A DNA stretch of 64,000 nt, taken from contig NC_135241.1 in the NCBI RefSeq assembly GCF_947623445.1, positions 16,866,501-16,930,500 on the forward strand, written 5' to 3'. The translations under genes were made by a program, and so were the position numbers. This document shows, piece by piece, positions 34,901 to 48,134 of this stretch. Under the pieces are notes generated by a model. It did not search any database and had not been told where the DNA came from. It saw only the letters and a program-made list of their open reading frames with translations. Position 1 is the first letter of the stretch. Each line of letters starts with the position of its first letter. The DNA comes from Clavelina lepadiformis (taxonomy: Eukaryota; Chordata; Ascidiacea; Aplousobranchia; Clavelinidae).

Positions 34901-37900
34901 ATCAAGCGCTTGCAGTTGCACTGATTGTCTTGCATCCTGCCCTGCCCTACCGCCACTTCCCGAAGCGCCTGAAAAATTCATGATAGGTACAGCGGATGGA
35001 GTCGGAGTGATTTCGCTGATCGTTTTTTTGTCGTTGACATTGCTGTTCCTGACCTATATCATGATCACATGTGCGTGCAAGGCTAAGAAAAAGAAAGTGA
35101 TGGACTACAGTGCTGCCGCGGCTGAGGAAAAGCTAGGACGATTGTCTTCCACTTCTTCCAAAGCCCAGCTCACCGAAGCTGCGATCAGTGATAACGCAGG
35201 TCGACCTTTAGTACAAAAACATCAGATATCAAAGTTTCAAAAGTTGGGTAAAGCATTCCAGGACAAACTGTCTAGTGGCTTTAGATGGTGGGGTACATTT
35301 GTGGCTAAGCACCCGCTGCTTGTTCTCATTCCAACAATTGCCATCGTGGTTGGATTGTCCGTGGGAATGAAGTTTGTTATTTTAACCACCGACCCTATCG
35401 CTCTGTGGTCAAGTCCCCAAAGCAGAGTGCGTCTGGAAAAAGATTACTACGATTCCCACTTTGGGCCTTTTTATCGCACCGAGATGGTGATCATGAAACT
35501 CAAACCAGAATACCAAGGCAATGGGACCCTGTATAGCTCATTCACTGGAATCAATTACAACTTCTCCGAGATACTTAAAAAAGAATACTTGCTTGCGAGT
35601 CTAGATTTACAAAATCATCTCCGATACATGGAAGTCAGCTACGAGGAGAACGGAAAAACTGTCAACGGAAGTTTAAACGTAAAACTACATCCTTACAATT
35701 TATTGTTCAATCAACTTTTTAGACCACAAGTTCTCAAAGTTGTAGATAAGCATTGATTTTCTAAGTTAAAAATAAAAATGCAAGCTGAAAATTTAACCGA
35801 TGCTTAAGAATGCATTTTAATTACAGGACATCTGTTTCAAACCTCTCGAACCAACGAATAATAACTGCACGATCACATCCGTAATCAATTATTGGCAAGG
35901 CGACCCAGCTTTGTTAAACGAAACTGTCGTTCATCAGGATAAAATAACTCAGAAGAATTACACAGTGGATTATCGAGACCACTTTCTGTATTGTGTGCAG
36001 TAAGTAAACGAATGTCGGTGACTTTCCTTGGGCAATTAACTATACTGCTGTTTGATTAATAGTAGAGGTTTAAAGCATTTTTTCAGAATAAATTCACAGG
36101 TTCTATTTTGCAAAAAGCCGTTCTTTTATTAGAGCTCCAGCAACTCTTCAAGATACTACGCCACTTAAGCAAAATTGCATGGGAGATTACGGCGGGCCTG
36201 TATTCCCTTATCTTGTTGTAGGCGGCCTTGGAGAAGTATGCACACTATAAATTAATTTTTAAAAATGTGCATTATGTTTACTGGATTTAAAGTAGTTTTA
36301 CGCTTCAATTTATGAATGCGTGTAAAGTTAAAACTTATTACTTCGGGTTTTCATAAAGTATGATTTATTATGGTTTTTACTTTTGTTACATATATACAGC
36401 TAGATAGACACAAACAAAACTGTATATAGTACTTGAAACATATATCATTGTTTACTTAATGTTTTGATCAATTGTTAAAATTAATACTCAACATATCATT
36501 CTTACAGTATTTACTTGAATAACCCCAGCGTATGACTTGTTTTGGGTCTAACAAACAAGTATAATTTTTTTAACTTATCTGCGTATAGTCCAACGACCAA
36601 TTCTTTTGCTGTTTTTCAAAATTTTCTCCTAGTATATCTGAGTGCCAATTACTGATTGCAAAACATTCATATAAAAACAACGTAAAGTATTTCTTTTTTG
36701 CTGATAGGTATAGTTCTAATAATTTTGTTTCGCGTCGGACAACGGTGAGAAAGAGTGACTATGTTTGGTTTAGTTGAGACCTTACCAATCGGGATGATTG
36801 CGACGATTCAGGTCATCGGGATGATTCAGCGCAGTTCGATCAAAATAACACGTCCGCCATTAACCCGAAAATATCATAAAAATATTATAACTTTCAAAAC
36901 ATATACACATGTTTGCTTATTTTCTAAGACGTCTGTGTCCATGCCATTGTCAGCTAGAGGCTATATACTAAAGTTGTTTCAAATAGGCTACTGGAATGAA
37001 AATGGTATACATAGTTTAATGTTGTATGCTTGCGTGTGAAATATATATTATAAGCAGGATAATAGAGTGCGTTCATTTTCTTTAAGGACGAGTTGTATAA
37101 CGAAGCGACAGCAATGATCTTAACTTTCGTGGTGAACAACGTCGATAAAGGTGACAACCGTACCAAGCTGATCAAAGCGTGGGAGCAAGCTTTTATTGAA
37201 TATATGGCTGCGTGGGAGTCCGAGTATTTTGACTTCACATATTTCTCGGAGGTAGTAGTCGTACTTGAGGTGTTTTCTATAGATTTTAGTATGTATATGA
37301 GTCTGAAATCTCAAACAAATGACCTCTATTTTGCAAAAATCCGTTTATTCGTTCCAGAAATCCGTAAATTGGCATCTTTAATTCTGTGTCTGTTGTTAGA
37401 GATCACCAGAAGATGAGTTGATCAGATCAAGTGAAGCAGATTTGACCATATTTTTAATAAGTTACATTGTAATATTTGTTTACATCACCGTAGCATTGGG
37501 ATCATACTCGTCATTTAAAAGAATACCCGTGAGTTATATTAGTAGTTGGAAGGTATCATGAAAACATGAAGTGTTTGATACGTTGCTCACTTTTCTTTGC
37601 TTTACACAGGTGGATTTCAAAGCCACTCTAGGAATTGGGGGCATACTCGTTATTTTATCAAGTGTGTTAACAAGCATCGGATTTTTTGGTTACATCGGAT
37701 ACGAGACTTCTCTTATAGTTATCGAAGTTGTTCCGTTCCTTGTGTTAGCTATTGGCGCCGACAATGTTTTTATCCTCTCATTGGAATTTGACGTATGCAA
37801 ATTAGCTGCTTTTTGTTCATGAGCGTTGAAACTTGATCAACAGAATATTCGAGCCAAGAAAGTGACAAAACAGGTTGTCTCCATAATCTCCTTTACATTT

Positions 37901-40900
37901 GCAGCGGTCTGAAAGAAAAGAAGGAGAAACTTTGGCGGAACAAATCGGTCGTGTATTTGGTGACGTTGCCCCGAGTATGACATTGTGTTCCATCACAGAA
38001 TGTGCCGCTTTCTTTCTAGGAGCTTTGACTAATATGCCCGCTGTTGAACAATTTGCGCTTGCTGCAGCTGTGGCTATCGTTTTTGACTTTCTGTTACAAA
38101 TAACAGCCTTTCTGGCTATTCTTTCGTTGGACGCCAGAAGACATGAAGTAAAAATATAACCACTATTAGTCATGCAAGAAGCAATGACTCTACAGTAGAA
38201 TAAAATTAAAATTTTTCTTGACCTGTATTTCGTATTCAAAGCCATTCACCGTAGCTGCTAGATCAGTTGCTTATACATATCTATTTCTGCTTCAGGATGA
38301 CAGAGTGGATTGTTTATGTTGCGTCAAAGGCAAGAAAGCTACTGAGCCTTATAAAAGCTATCTTCAGATATTTTTTGAAAAGTATTACGCTCCATTTTTG
38401 ATGAACGATTTAGTGCGAATTACCGTGGTAAGTAAGTTTATCAAAAGTCTAATCAAGTTTAGTATTGATGGTGATAGAACCGTATATGATTAACCTGGTA
38501 GTTGATCAACTGAGTGACAGTTCATTTGAGTGACACATTGGTAAGTACTGTTCAAACTACAGTAATGGGTTAGGGTTAGGGTTAGGGTTAGGATTAATTA
38601 TGTCACCGAATGAACTGTCTTTGTGTAAGTAATGATATACACCCGATTCACCTTACGTATGCACCAATGATAAAAGTAGAAGCAGCAGAATATAAGGTCG
38701 CTACTTAAAAGTCAACATTAGTTTAATAACTCGAGCTTTTGTAAGCATTTTCAGATGTAACTATAAGTAAGATGATCGATGGTACAACTACTTGTATGCC
38801 TATATGCAATTTTGTGTCAAACTTTCTTTGTGCGGTATTGTGATATCAATTCCTTGATCTTTGCCAGATGATTGTTTTTACTGGATTATCATGTTGGTGT
38901 GTTGTCTTGTCCGGAAATATGACCGTTGGCCTTGACCAAGATCTTTCAGTTCCTTCGGACTCTTATGTCCTTGATTATTTCGACTACATGGAAAAATATC
39001 TTGACGTTGGCGTGCCTGTCTATTTTGTGACAAAAGGTAAAGCATGTATTCTATTGCGTATTGAAAAGCTGCAAAACTTTGTTTAAGTTGCAGTACTCTA
39101 TTTTCGAAATTAACTTTCGATTTTACGAATGTCGAACATTTGAGCGATAGTTTTAATAGATAACTTGTCCAATTTCTAGGACCGTATAACTTTTCTTACC
39201 CGAACGCCAGTTCGATGATATGCGGGTCAGCTGGATGTGACACCTACTCCTTGACGCAGCAGATCTTTTTCGCCAGCCAAAGGCCAGATTAGTAAGTGTG
39301 TGTGGTCCACGTTTCAGCAGGTTTGCAAATTTGGTCAACGGTTGTGTATTGAACGTTTTCGTTAATTTTTAAGCTGGAAAATAGAAACATCTGCGGCGTC
39401 TTGGTACGACGATTATGTTGACTGGTTGACTCCCACTGGTTTGGGTGGAAGTTCGTCTTGTTGTCGATATTATCATAAAGATGCAGATGAATTTTGTCCA
39501 GCAACGGTTGAAGATACTGTATTTGATCGATGTGATCCGTGCCTTGATGATGAAAGCTATGACTCGCAAGAATTCATGAAATATTTGCCATGGTTTCTTA
39601 TAGATAATCCTGGATTGGAATGCAATAAAGGGTATAATTCAGTTGGCACTCGCAACAAAAAACATCAATACCTACATCCCTATAAACTATAAAGAGTATA
39701 ATTTATAGCGGTATTTTCTTTATACGTTTATTTTTCCTTTTATGTTATACAGCGGACATTCAGCATACGGAAATGCAGTGAATATTACTTCAAACTATAC
39801 TGGATCGGGTTATGATGTCGTTCAATCGAGTTATTTTATGAGTTATCACAGTGTCTGTATCAAGTCAGTCGATTGCACCGAAAACCTAATCAAAGCAAGA
39901 GAGCTTGCAGATAATATAACCAAGACTTTAAGAGCGGCAAACCCGGCGAACAACACCTACATACTCGAAAACGAAGATGATTTTAGCGTCTTTCCTTACT
40001 GGTACTATCTTTGTGGTTTACTGATGCTGCTAAGTTGCAGCTATAGTTGATCATGTAAAAATCAAACAACATACAGTTAGAGTTACCTTCGTTGTTTTGT
40101 TGTAATTTTAGTTTGTACTACGTCTACTACGAGCAGTATCTGACCATGGTGGATGACACCCTATTTCAAGTGGGAATTTGTCTTATTCCTACCTTTCTAT
40201 TCTGTTTCATCCTTCTTGGGTTTGATTGGTACTCGGGAATTGTGACAGTTGTGACAATTTTAATGATAGTAGTGGACACGGCTGGACTGTCATCTCTGTG
40301 GGGAGTCGACCTGAATGCCGTTTCCTTGATCAATTTGGTGGCTGTGAGTACAATCATTTATGTAACGTTATAAAAATCCCTGTTCCCTTTTTATGTAAGC
40401 TACTTACGCAGCTTATTTCATCGGTGTTTAGGCCATCGGTCTGTCGGTTGAATTTACGATTCACGTCGTGCGCACGTTTTCACTAAAAACAAATCCATCA
40501 AAGAAGGAACGTATAATCGAATCTATGGGCACAATGGGACCAGCAGTAAGTTACTGTAATGGTTCAGATACTTATTACTACCGTAATTAAGTAATGTAGT
40601 TAATAATGAAGACGTTTGCATTACGAATTTGCTTGTCTTTATGCAAGTTTCAATAAACACAAACATAAGGTAATTATTTTAATAATATATCAAATTGGTC
40701 GATTTTGGAGCTCTATAGTCTATACCACGACCATACTGAAAAAAGCTAGCGTCGTTCATGCTTTGCTCGGCCAAGAACATTACATTGCTGTCGTAACACG
40801 GTATAGACCTATATTATATCTAACTCAGGTAGCATTATTCCAAGTCGGAAAACGGCACTCTAACAGTTCCGCCATCACTCGTCTACGATAAACCTTTGCA

Positions 40901-41448
40901 AACATGTATTTCAACAAACAATAATCTATTGATTTCATTTAAAGCATTTTTTTATATTAGGTGTTTGCCGGTGTTGCTTTGACTAATCTCCCTGGTATCA
41001 TAGTGCTTAACTGGGCAACAGCGCAGTTGATTCAGATCTTCTTTTTCCGAATGTGCTTGATAATCACCTTGCTCGGAATGGCCCATGGCCTCATATTTTT
41101 GCCTGTGTTTCTTAGCTATTTTGGTAAGGCATTTGTCGGGAAAAGGAAATAAGAATAAAACACTGTAACAAAATTGTTATAAATCTATTATCATATCTTC
41201 CACTTATTTTGAATTTTTATTACTACATGCTTTTAGTTCAGTTATGAGTTTAAGCCTTTAAAACGTTTCATGGGCAATGTAGGCTTAACTTACATCCTGT
41301 GTTATAAAAAACAACTTTGCTTATAGGTCCTCCAGTTAACAAGGCCATCCTTTATGAAAAACAAACTGTTTTGAGAGAAGAAGCTGAAAAGGAAGGTATC
41401 GCCAATCTAAGCTTTATCGATGAAAAGAAAACAAGCACTATTTTGTGA
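31997..41448 (+). CDS. NPC1: NPC1-type intracellular cholesterol transporter (Niemann-Pick C1 family), complete
   Basis: Twenty-one exons give about 1,382 residues: 31997-32062, 32319-32445, 32598-32833, 32945-33110, 33880-34044, 34837-35678, 35827-35999, 36133-36235, 37087-37251, 37400-37528, 37610-37792, 37905-38147, 38296-38427, 38868-39036, 39180-39291, 39374-39631, 39753-40001, 40112-40343, 40432-40545, 40961-41123 and 41327-41448. All use GT-AG and every phase joins. Order: signal peptide, Cys-rich sterol-binding N-terminal domain ([20 protein letters not shown]), proline-rich linker and TM1 (near residue 305), middle luminal domain ([18 protein letters not shown]), sterol-sensing domain in exons 10-13 (about 682-910), Cys-rich luminal domain ([17 protein letters not shown]), and the last membrane block. 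The family moves cholesterol from lysosomal lumen to membrane with NPC2. The tail ends TSTIL, without the LLNF lysosomal motif of vertebrate NPC1, so NPC1L1-like trafficking cannot be excluded. Confidence 0.96.
38516..38619. repeat. short inverted-repeat element enclosing telomere-type repeats
   Basis: GACAGTTCATTTGAGTGACA (38516-38535) and TGTCACCGAATGAACTGTC (38601-38619) are imperfect inverted repeats. Between them is an uninterrupted (GGGTTA)n tract at 38567-38592 (four TTAGG(G) units). It lies in intron 13 of the NPC1-type gene. The layout suggests a small MITE carrying a vertebrate-type telomeric repeat, or a telomeric tract inserted into a palindromic repeat. Confidence 0.65.
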
Positions 41449-41886
41449 AATCTCATTTCACTCACTCGATTGTGAACTTACGAATTTTCATTTTAATTTT
41501 TGATCATCAATCAGACTTTGGACCATGCAATAGCTGCTTCTTGTGTGTATAATCTACATTAGTCACATCACAATTGTAAAAGTTTGCGCCCGACAAATGA
41601 TTTTATCTTGTATATGGATAAAACCTTTACACGGGCTATGTATTCTGCCTACTGACAGGTTTGCTGGTGCTAATTGAAACCAAAGTTAACATATGTTGCA
41701 GTCGGCATTTTTTTTTGAAAAACAGCCGCAATTATCAACTTTATACCTCAAACAGCCGTGTACCACTTTTGCGAAAGGTTGCCAAACTAGACGTTAAGCA
41801 ACGATCACTGTTTGAATGCAGTAATAAGCCAGACATTTTTTTCTCATTGATAATTTTAGGATTATATTTTTTTAGTTTTGTTATAA

Positions 41887-41892
41887 AATAAA
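41887..41892 (+). terminator. candidate poly(A) signal of the NPC1-type gene
   Basis: AATAAA about 440 bases after the stop codon. Further AATAAA-like sequences occur both closer to and further from the stop, so the true site is uncertain. Confidence 0.4.
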
Positions 41893-42766
41893 ATCTAACC
41901 ATCAAAATCAGTGCTTAATTTCACTTTCACAAATACTACATCAGGAATGTTTTGTAAATTACAATAAATGAAAATTAGTGTGCTGTGGCCAGGATTTCTC
42001 TAAACATTCCAACGTTGAACTCTCACCATTTCAATAGTAGTTTTGTTTAGAAATGGATATTAAGCCATTTGTTCATCACAGATCAAGAGAAAGCTATTGC
42101 TGAAGTTGTTTTTCTGTTTTAACAAAGAGGGTTTACTTAGAACCCTACATTAACTTGTTTTTTACAGGTGAGGCATTTCAAAAGTAACGGAGTAAACGTC
42201 GTTTGGTTGATAAGTTAATGTTGTTATCCTACGTTCCGAGATAAATAAGGCTAGCTGTTATACACTAAATTTCAAAAACGTAAATGTAAAATCCAGGGCT
42301 AACTACGACAAGTTAAGACATCTGATATTCTGTTGAATCTCCCTAATTCCTGAGCCAAGTGTACCATACAGGCAACAAGCCTAGGTTTGCGTCGGTGACA
42401 CCAAGACGAGTGTGTAAGATGGGTTAATAAGCAACAAATAAGGTACTAAACCACATCTTGTGATTCATAAAAACAGATTGATTGTCAGACACTGCTGTCA
42501 AAAAAATGTCACAATATGCAAAGCAAATTAACCAAAGCAGTCAGTCATGATGGCACTTACAAGTTTATGGGAAATTAAGTTAAGCAAACAACTGGAAGCA
42601 TTTTAATACGGACAAACTCCCCCCCATCTCAATCATGTCGAATTTGCACCAAGGAACTCCTCAAAGCAATATCAGCTTTCCTAACAACTTTTTTTCCAAA
42701 AATCTGTATTTTCTGTTAGTGTATTTAGTGAATTCCCTTGTTGTAAAAAATATACTGCCAGTCATT
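41893..42766. other. intergenic, convergent gap between the NPC1-type gene and MRPL10
   Basis: No gene recognised; it contains the 3' flanks of two convergent genes. TTTATT (minus-strand AATAAA) candidates for MRPL10 are not obvious close to its stop codon. Confidence 0.4.
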
Positions 42767-44368
42767 TCATTCAGCTACCATCTTGTCATCAGTTTTGTAT
42801 TTGGTGTGTTCACCAAGTGATACTGTGAGAGCAGCTGCAGGTTGCTGGAGCAAGTCACGTGTGGAGGAAACGGCTGAAGACAGTATGCCGCTTAATTCAC
42901 TCCTGCAGTGGTCTAAACCTTTCAAATTGGCATAGTCGCTTAGCTGCTTTGAACTCATGTATTTTCCATCTACCATACCACCTGAAAAAAAAAAATTAAA
43001 AATATTACCACCGTAAAGCAATGAAAAACTTTTGTTTGAAAATAGTTAAAAGGTTATTATATTGATGACACTCTATGCTGCTGTTTATCACTGTAATATT
43101 CCCAAGCATGACAAAATGAAGACAAAATAAAATGTGACGAGCGGTGAGTTTGTAACCAAGACCACACGGCAAAGTCATAGTCACATACAGACTTTGTCAT
43201 ATGCGTGCAAAACTAAAAGTAAATTTTATAACAAGGTGTTAATCTTACCTATTAAGAGCATTTGCTTATTATTTTTCAAGGCTGATATCATTTGCGGTAC
43301 ATTGGGTTCACCAAATATCATAGTACATGGTCCATCAAATAAAGTGAGAAATTGTGCGTATGGTGTACTCTTCAAGGTAAAATCTATGACGTGCTGATCA
43401 TATTGCTGTCAAATAAAAGTTCTTGATGACAACATGGTATTTCAATTTAAATCGGGATGTATTGCTAGTTAACCTGGCTTTTGGATCCCACCACAATCTA
43501 TAACCGGCTTCAAAATTAAACACTGAAAATTCACTGAGCTATATAAAAATGACATCATTTTATAGCATCTAAGTACAAAACCACTTTCTGGGAAGCACAT
43601 TGAAAAATCAGGTAAATCTTACAATGAGATGGATTTAGTATATGACAGAAATATCTTTTAAAAACCTTCTCACCTCCATGCTTATTTCATGCTGCTGTAG
43701 TTCATAGCGCACACGATAATAATCATCATCAGGCTGATCTGCATATAAGCACGCAGCAATCATTCGATTGTTGTTAAATATTTCCTGGATTTCTTTGTGT
43801 AGTAAAATATCCAACCCATACAACTGCATACAGATTAGGTATTATTGTCCTTTTAAATAGTTGAATAAAAAATTTACTAATCAGAAAATTAAGCCTTAAC
43901 GACATTGTTATTAACTTGCAACAGGCTATAGAAAGTGAACTATATGCACTAAATCCAAAGTAACTCTTACGAGCCTTTCTCATTTTAAGGCAGTAAGGTT
44001 GTATGCAAATATATTTCCGACTTAAACACCCCTTGTTAAGAAAATAGAGAAATACCAAAGTATTGGTAGTTACTGCAAGTAAAATTGGTCTATAACTTAC
44101 AATAGACAAACGAATGGAACTCATACACAGTTAGCCGAGAAATTAAGTAACATCGAAGTGTACAAAAACAATACCAACATTAAGAAGTTTGACGAACTTC
44201 ATAAATATTGCATGAGCACCTTATCTGGTTGCTTCCTTTTAATGTAGGCACTATCTTTCTTTTTCCTAAGTTTTGGCACGGTGATCATCATCAGCATTTT
44301 CCTTTGTCTGTTTTCTGCTCTGGCTTCCCAATAGTAACGAAAACGTTTGGGAAGAAAAGTGCAGGTGG
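42767..44368 (-). CDS. MRPL10: mitochondrial ribosomal protein L10 (uL10m), first exon not located
   Basis: Four exons on the minus strand: 44368-44220, 43823-43674, 43405-43249 and 42981-42767. They join in phase and end at a TGA at 42767-42769. The protein reads RYYWEARAENRQRKMLMMI (matching the RQKLMAVT region of MRPL10), then LLHKEIQEIFNNNRMIAACLY, QQHEISME, PYAQFLTLFDGPCTMIFGEP, and finally GGMVDGKYMSSKQL..YANL with a C-terminal helix. This is the mitochondrial uL10 that anchors the bL12m stalk on the large subunit and recruits translation factors. The first exon found begins in phase 1 without a start codon. An upstream exon with ATG and the mitochondrial targeting peptide must therefore exist between 44,369 and about 46,200, but I could not identify it. 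Confidence 0.9.
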
Positions 44369-46297
44369 CTTTCAATAAGAAAGAAACACAATTAAGCCAT
44401 CACAACACAAATTGGATGCTATTTCGCAAATGCATAAATGTGTTTGGAAAATAAAGACACACATACTGCAATGGCAAATGTGTAGTAGCTATATATAATA
44501 GTTAGACCATGTTTAATGGAATCACTTTGTCATATAAATATATGTCAATTTATGGAGATAACTGGAAATTTGATATCAAAAGAATATTACAGTGAAATCA
44601 AATTATGTAAGATTGCAAGCATTTAGGATTACACTAGTTTAAAACGTGAAAATAGGAACTGTATTGAAGAACTAACTGCATTAAAAATGAATAATTCAAG
44701 TAAAGAAAATTAAAAAATTAGTGTATAAATATGTAACATTATTCGTAATTCGGATAAAAATGATTTGGCACATATCTTTCTAAATTGCGTTTTAGAGCCG
44801 AACAGCAAGGTTTCGTGATTAAACGGTAAAAAGCATAGAAAGAAATCTGTTCGGTTTCCAGGAGTTTCATATTAAATAACAAGGATTCCAGTTTTTTGGG
44901 ATTTGGACAAATAAGGTTCCATTGTAAATTCTTATTTTTGTAGATACAAATGACAGTTCTTAAGGTTGTTTTTAAATCATAGTTTAGTTTAGTAGCTGTT
45001 CAAGTTATTACCACAGAAGTGTGAAGAAAAACCATCCTCTTAATTAGCTATGTTACTAAACTGTAGGAATTACATGTGACCCATTTATGTGTTGTATAGA
45101 TTACCTGATTCAGCTTGAAATATTCGCAGGCATGAGTTACATAACTGACCAAGCTTGAAAATATGCAAGCTCATAATTGTTTGACAAGAAATTGAGCAAT
45201 ATGATTAGATACCTAATCAACAAGACTAAATATAGTGAAGCGATAAAAGATTGTGTAAAATAAGTATATTAAACGCAAATGTAACCTAAATAAAATCCAA
45301 AAAATAAATTATAACACATGCGCTAACATTATTGACAGAAAAAGAAACAGTTTAGCTTCCATAAAATGAGTAATAAAAAATGCAAACATTTGCCATGCGG
45401 TATAAGTACCTTAGAAGCTGGCTAAATGTAAATATATGTAAAAATGAAAACAAAATCCTAACAATGAAACAGAATTTTGAAGTTGAATTGGAGAAGGGAA
45501 GACGTTTACATCTTGGAAAACTTCTAATCACCTGTACTTACTAATATCCAGGATTTCTTTGCTGTTTAAACATTTTGACATAAATTTGGCACCCAAACTT
45601 ACACAAATAATAATTAATAAATAAAAACCTAGTACTTCACTGATAAATTCAATCAAAACCACTGTAAAATACATAACACATTCCTTCCTCAAAGTGACAC
45701 TTGTAAGAGGGGTAGTACAACACAAATACATGGGTATTAGTTTAAAAAGCAAGTGAGTGACACAGCAACATTCTAAAAAACTGCATTAACGACAAATAAA
45801 CATGTTGCTTACTTGCCAAATCGTTTTTTATTCAGGTAGCCAAGTGTAAGAAATAAAAATTATTGCTTTCATTTTATTACAAATCTGAATAATTAACACA
45901 TTGGCCAGAGCTCTAGCACAATAACTTGTATTTAATGGCATAAAATTCCATGTACTGAATAGACATCAAGTGCCATATTTATGATACAAGCAAAGGAGTA
46001 AAATTCATAAACTAACTGGATCTTGCCAGCACCTAATCCAGTACACTGATTCAAATAAAAGACAGGTTAAAATTCAAGGGATGTTCACTACCATACTATA
46101 CAGACTGAACAACAAAATTCAATAGAAAAAATTTATACCTGAAAATGTAAAACAACAGGCAGCAGGTTTGGATGTACGACTTGATTTCACTTAAATGACA
46201 ACCGATCAGACATGAGAAAACACAGTGAACAAACATGAATTAAGCAATAAATACACCACATGATAAACAGTGCTTAACTAAACAATCAGGAGAGTTA
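44369..46297. other. gap containing the unlocated MRPL10 first exon
   Basis: AT-rich, low-complexity sequence. The MRPL10 start exon is expected here on the minus strand. The 3' UTR of the LYSMD-like gene also falls here. No other gene recognised. Confidence 0.4.
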
Positions 46298-46840
46298 TCA
46301 CAACTGAAACAAATGATCATCATCATCTCTTTGTGAATGGGAAAACACAGTTCCTGGTTCAACTTTGTGGAATTTCTTTTTTGGAAAGTACTTTGTTGAA
46401 GAGGTTCGATTTCTGCTGTTCCTATCCAAAATGTCTTCCTCAAATTTGTAATCTTTAACAGCCATTTTACCTGCATTTATTTTACAATCAAGTTTTTGCA
46501 AAAAAGAAAATGCATCCAGTTCTTCAGGTTCGGTGGCTTTCGCTGAAGGAGTTTTGTTTTCAACTTCAACATTCATTAAATTTTTGGATGAAGCAGGGCA
46601 GGTCATAGGTGCAGGAACAAGAAGAAAAGTCCGTAAAAATATAGAATCGCTGCTATACAATTTATTTATCCTTCGCAGTTCCTCGGTCGAAATGTTATAT
46701 TTCAGTGCAATGCCCTGCACAGTGTCAGATTTGTGTAAGTAATGTTTCACATATTCTTGCATAGTTTTTGGCGTGGATCGTATGCATGAACCATACGATG
46801 ATGCCTTGCTTGAACCAATAATTGATTCCCACTCACTCAT
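46298..46840 (-). CDS. LysM domain protein, LYSMD1/2-like, single exon
   Basis: One uninterrupted 180-codon frame on the minus strand. Residues about 30-76 are a LysM domain in the LYSMD1/2 form (YVKHYLHKSDTVQGIALKYN, EELRRINKLYSSDSIFLR, then LLVP). There is no signal peptide or membrane segment, as in vertebrate LYSMD1 and LYSMD2, which are small intracellular proteins of poorly known function. The C-terminal half is charged and probably disordered, with AFSFLQKLDCKI as a conserved-looking helix. The start MSEWES is the first ATG. The frame has no intron, and the flanking genes lie on the same strand. Animal LYSMD proteins are not known to degrade peptidoglycan, so an antibacterial role should not be assumed. 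Confidence 0.92.
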   Translation of the reverse strand: MSEWESIIGSSKASSYGSCIRSTPKTMQEYVKHYLHKSDTVQGIALKYNISTEELRRINKLYSSDSIFLRTFLLVPAPMTCPASSKNLMNVEVENKTPSAKATEPEELDAFSFLQKLDCKINAGKMAVKDYKFEEDILDRNSRNRTSSTKYFPKKKFHKVEPGTVFSHSQRDDDDHLFQL

Positions 46841-48134
46841 TATAAATGTACATTAAATTGTCATCGCAATAAGAGTAATTTTTCTGAATTCTTACAAATC
46901 TGCAACATAAACACAGAGTTTGCTGTTGCTCAAGTTTTTCAAATTGCAATAAAGTACCGTAAGTAGTGGAAAAAGTGGAACACAAAGCCATCATTATAGT
47001 TGCATTAGTTAATTGTACACCATAAAGTGCATGCCAAAGCCGCATATGGACAAAAACTTCACAAACATATTCAGTTTAATGGCTGGAATATAGTTAAAAA
47101 GTTTTTATTGATCTAAAACATTAATACCAGTACAATTTCATTGAACATATAGTAACAAGAGTCGAAAAAATATATATTATTCCAAACTGTATATGAATGA
47201 GGACCTGTTGATAACAGAGTGTAATAATGACATAACAAATACTGCGGTGCACTATGTCAACTTTGTGGATTCAGGATTCATGCCATTTTAAATTTCAATT
47301 TATTTGCTAAAATGACAACTATGTTGGATACAAAAAGCACAATACTCATTAGTACGTTTTAATGAGCGGACTATTCCTGCCAAGGTCTGTAGAACAACAG
47401 GTTGTTTTCTTGGAATACCATTTTGTGTGATCACACTGTTTCGTTTACTCTGTTTGTGGGAAAAACTTTTAACCATGTAGTTGTTATTGCTAAAAGCAAA
47501 CGTCTCGTAGCTTCTAAAACGTAATATTACAGTGTTTTATGAAATAATTTTCTCAAGAAGTTGGAAACAGAAATACTTATCAAGCTATCACCCACAATCC
47601 TAGGCACCTAACTTTCTAAATTCTAAGGCTAGGAAAAGTAAAATTGGAGGATTACTCTGAACTTCAAGCAAAAACATAGCCAGTAAAAGACACACAATTC
47701 CACAAAATGCACGTGAAAATAATAAAACGATGAAGTATATTGCGCATGCATTAAACTAAATAACTTTAGTTTATGCATGTTTATAAACATATTACCAATA
47801 AAAACTAGAAAGTACATATATCTTGTGCTCTTGTTCTTGCTCATATTTCAGTCAAACAGAATCAGGCATAACTGTTTGCATTGCAGGTATTTGATAAGAG
47901 TTGTTAACATTATCTGAGTACAGTTTTTCTCATAACATTTTTAAGAGACACGGATAGTCAAAGAGTGATACACATTATACATCAAGCAATCTTGACAAAA
48001 ACGTCACTGGAAAATAGTAAATATTCCCATTTCCCAGTTATTGTAAAATTCTGCCAAATAGAGAAATAATTGACATCTAAAAAGAGGCTTTCAAAGAGCA
48101 AAAACAACTAATTTTAAGTGCCAAAACAGATAAG
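46841..48134. other. intergenic between LYSMD-like gene and CHMP3
   Basis: No gene recognised. It should contain the LYSMD-like promoter and the CHMP3 3' UTR, both on the minus strand. Confidence 0.4.

Noticed and set aside
35679..35756. Continuation of NPC1 exon 6 to the in-frame stop at 35754-35756
   Set aside because: A GTAAAAC donor at 35679 joins in phase to the conserved ASP-ILE-CYS start of exon 7, as the family requires.
46298..46840. LysM protein as a bacterial transfer or lysozyme-like immune effector
   Set aside because: Sequence matches animal LYSMD1/2, with no signal peptide or catalytic domain.
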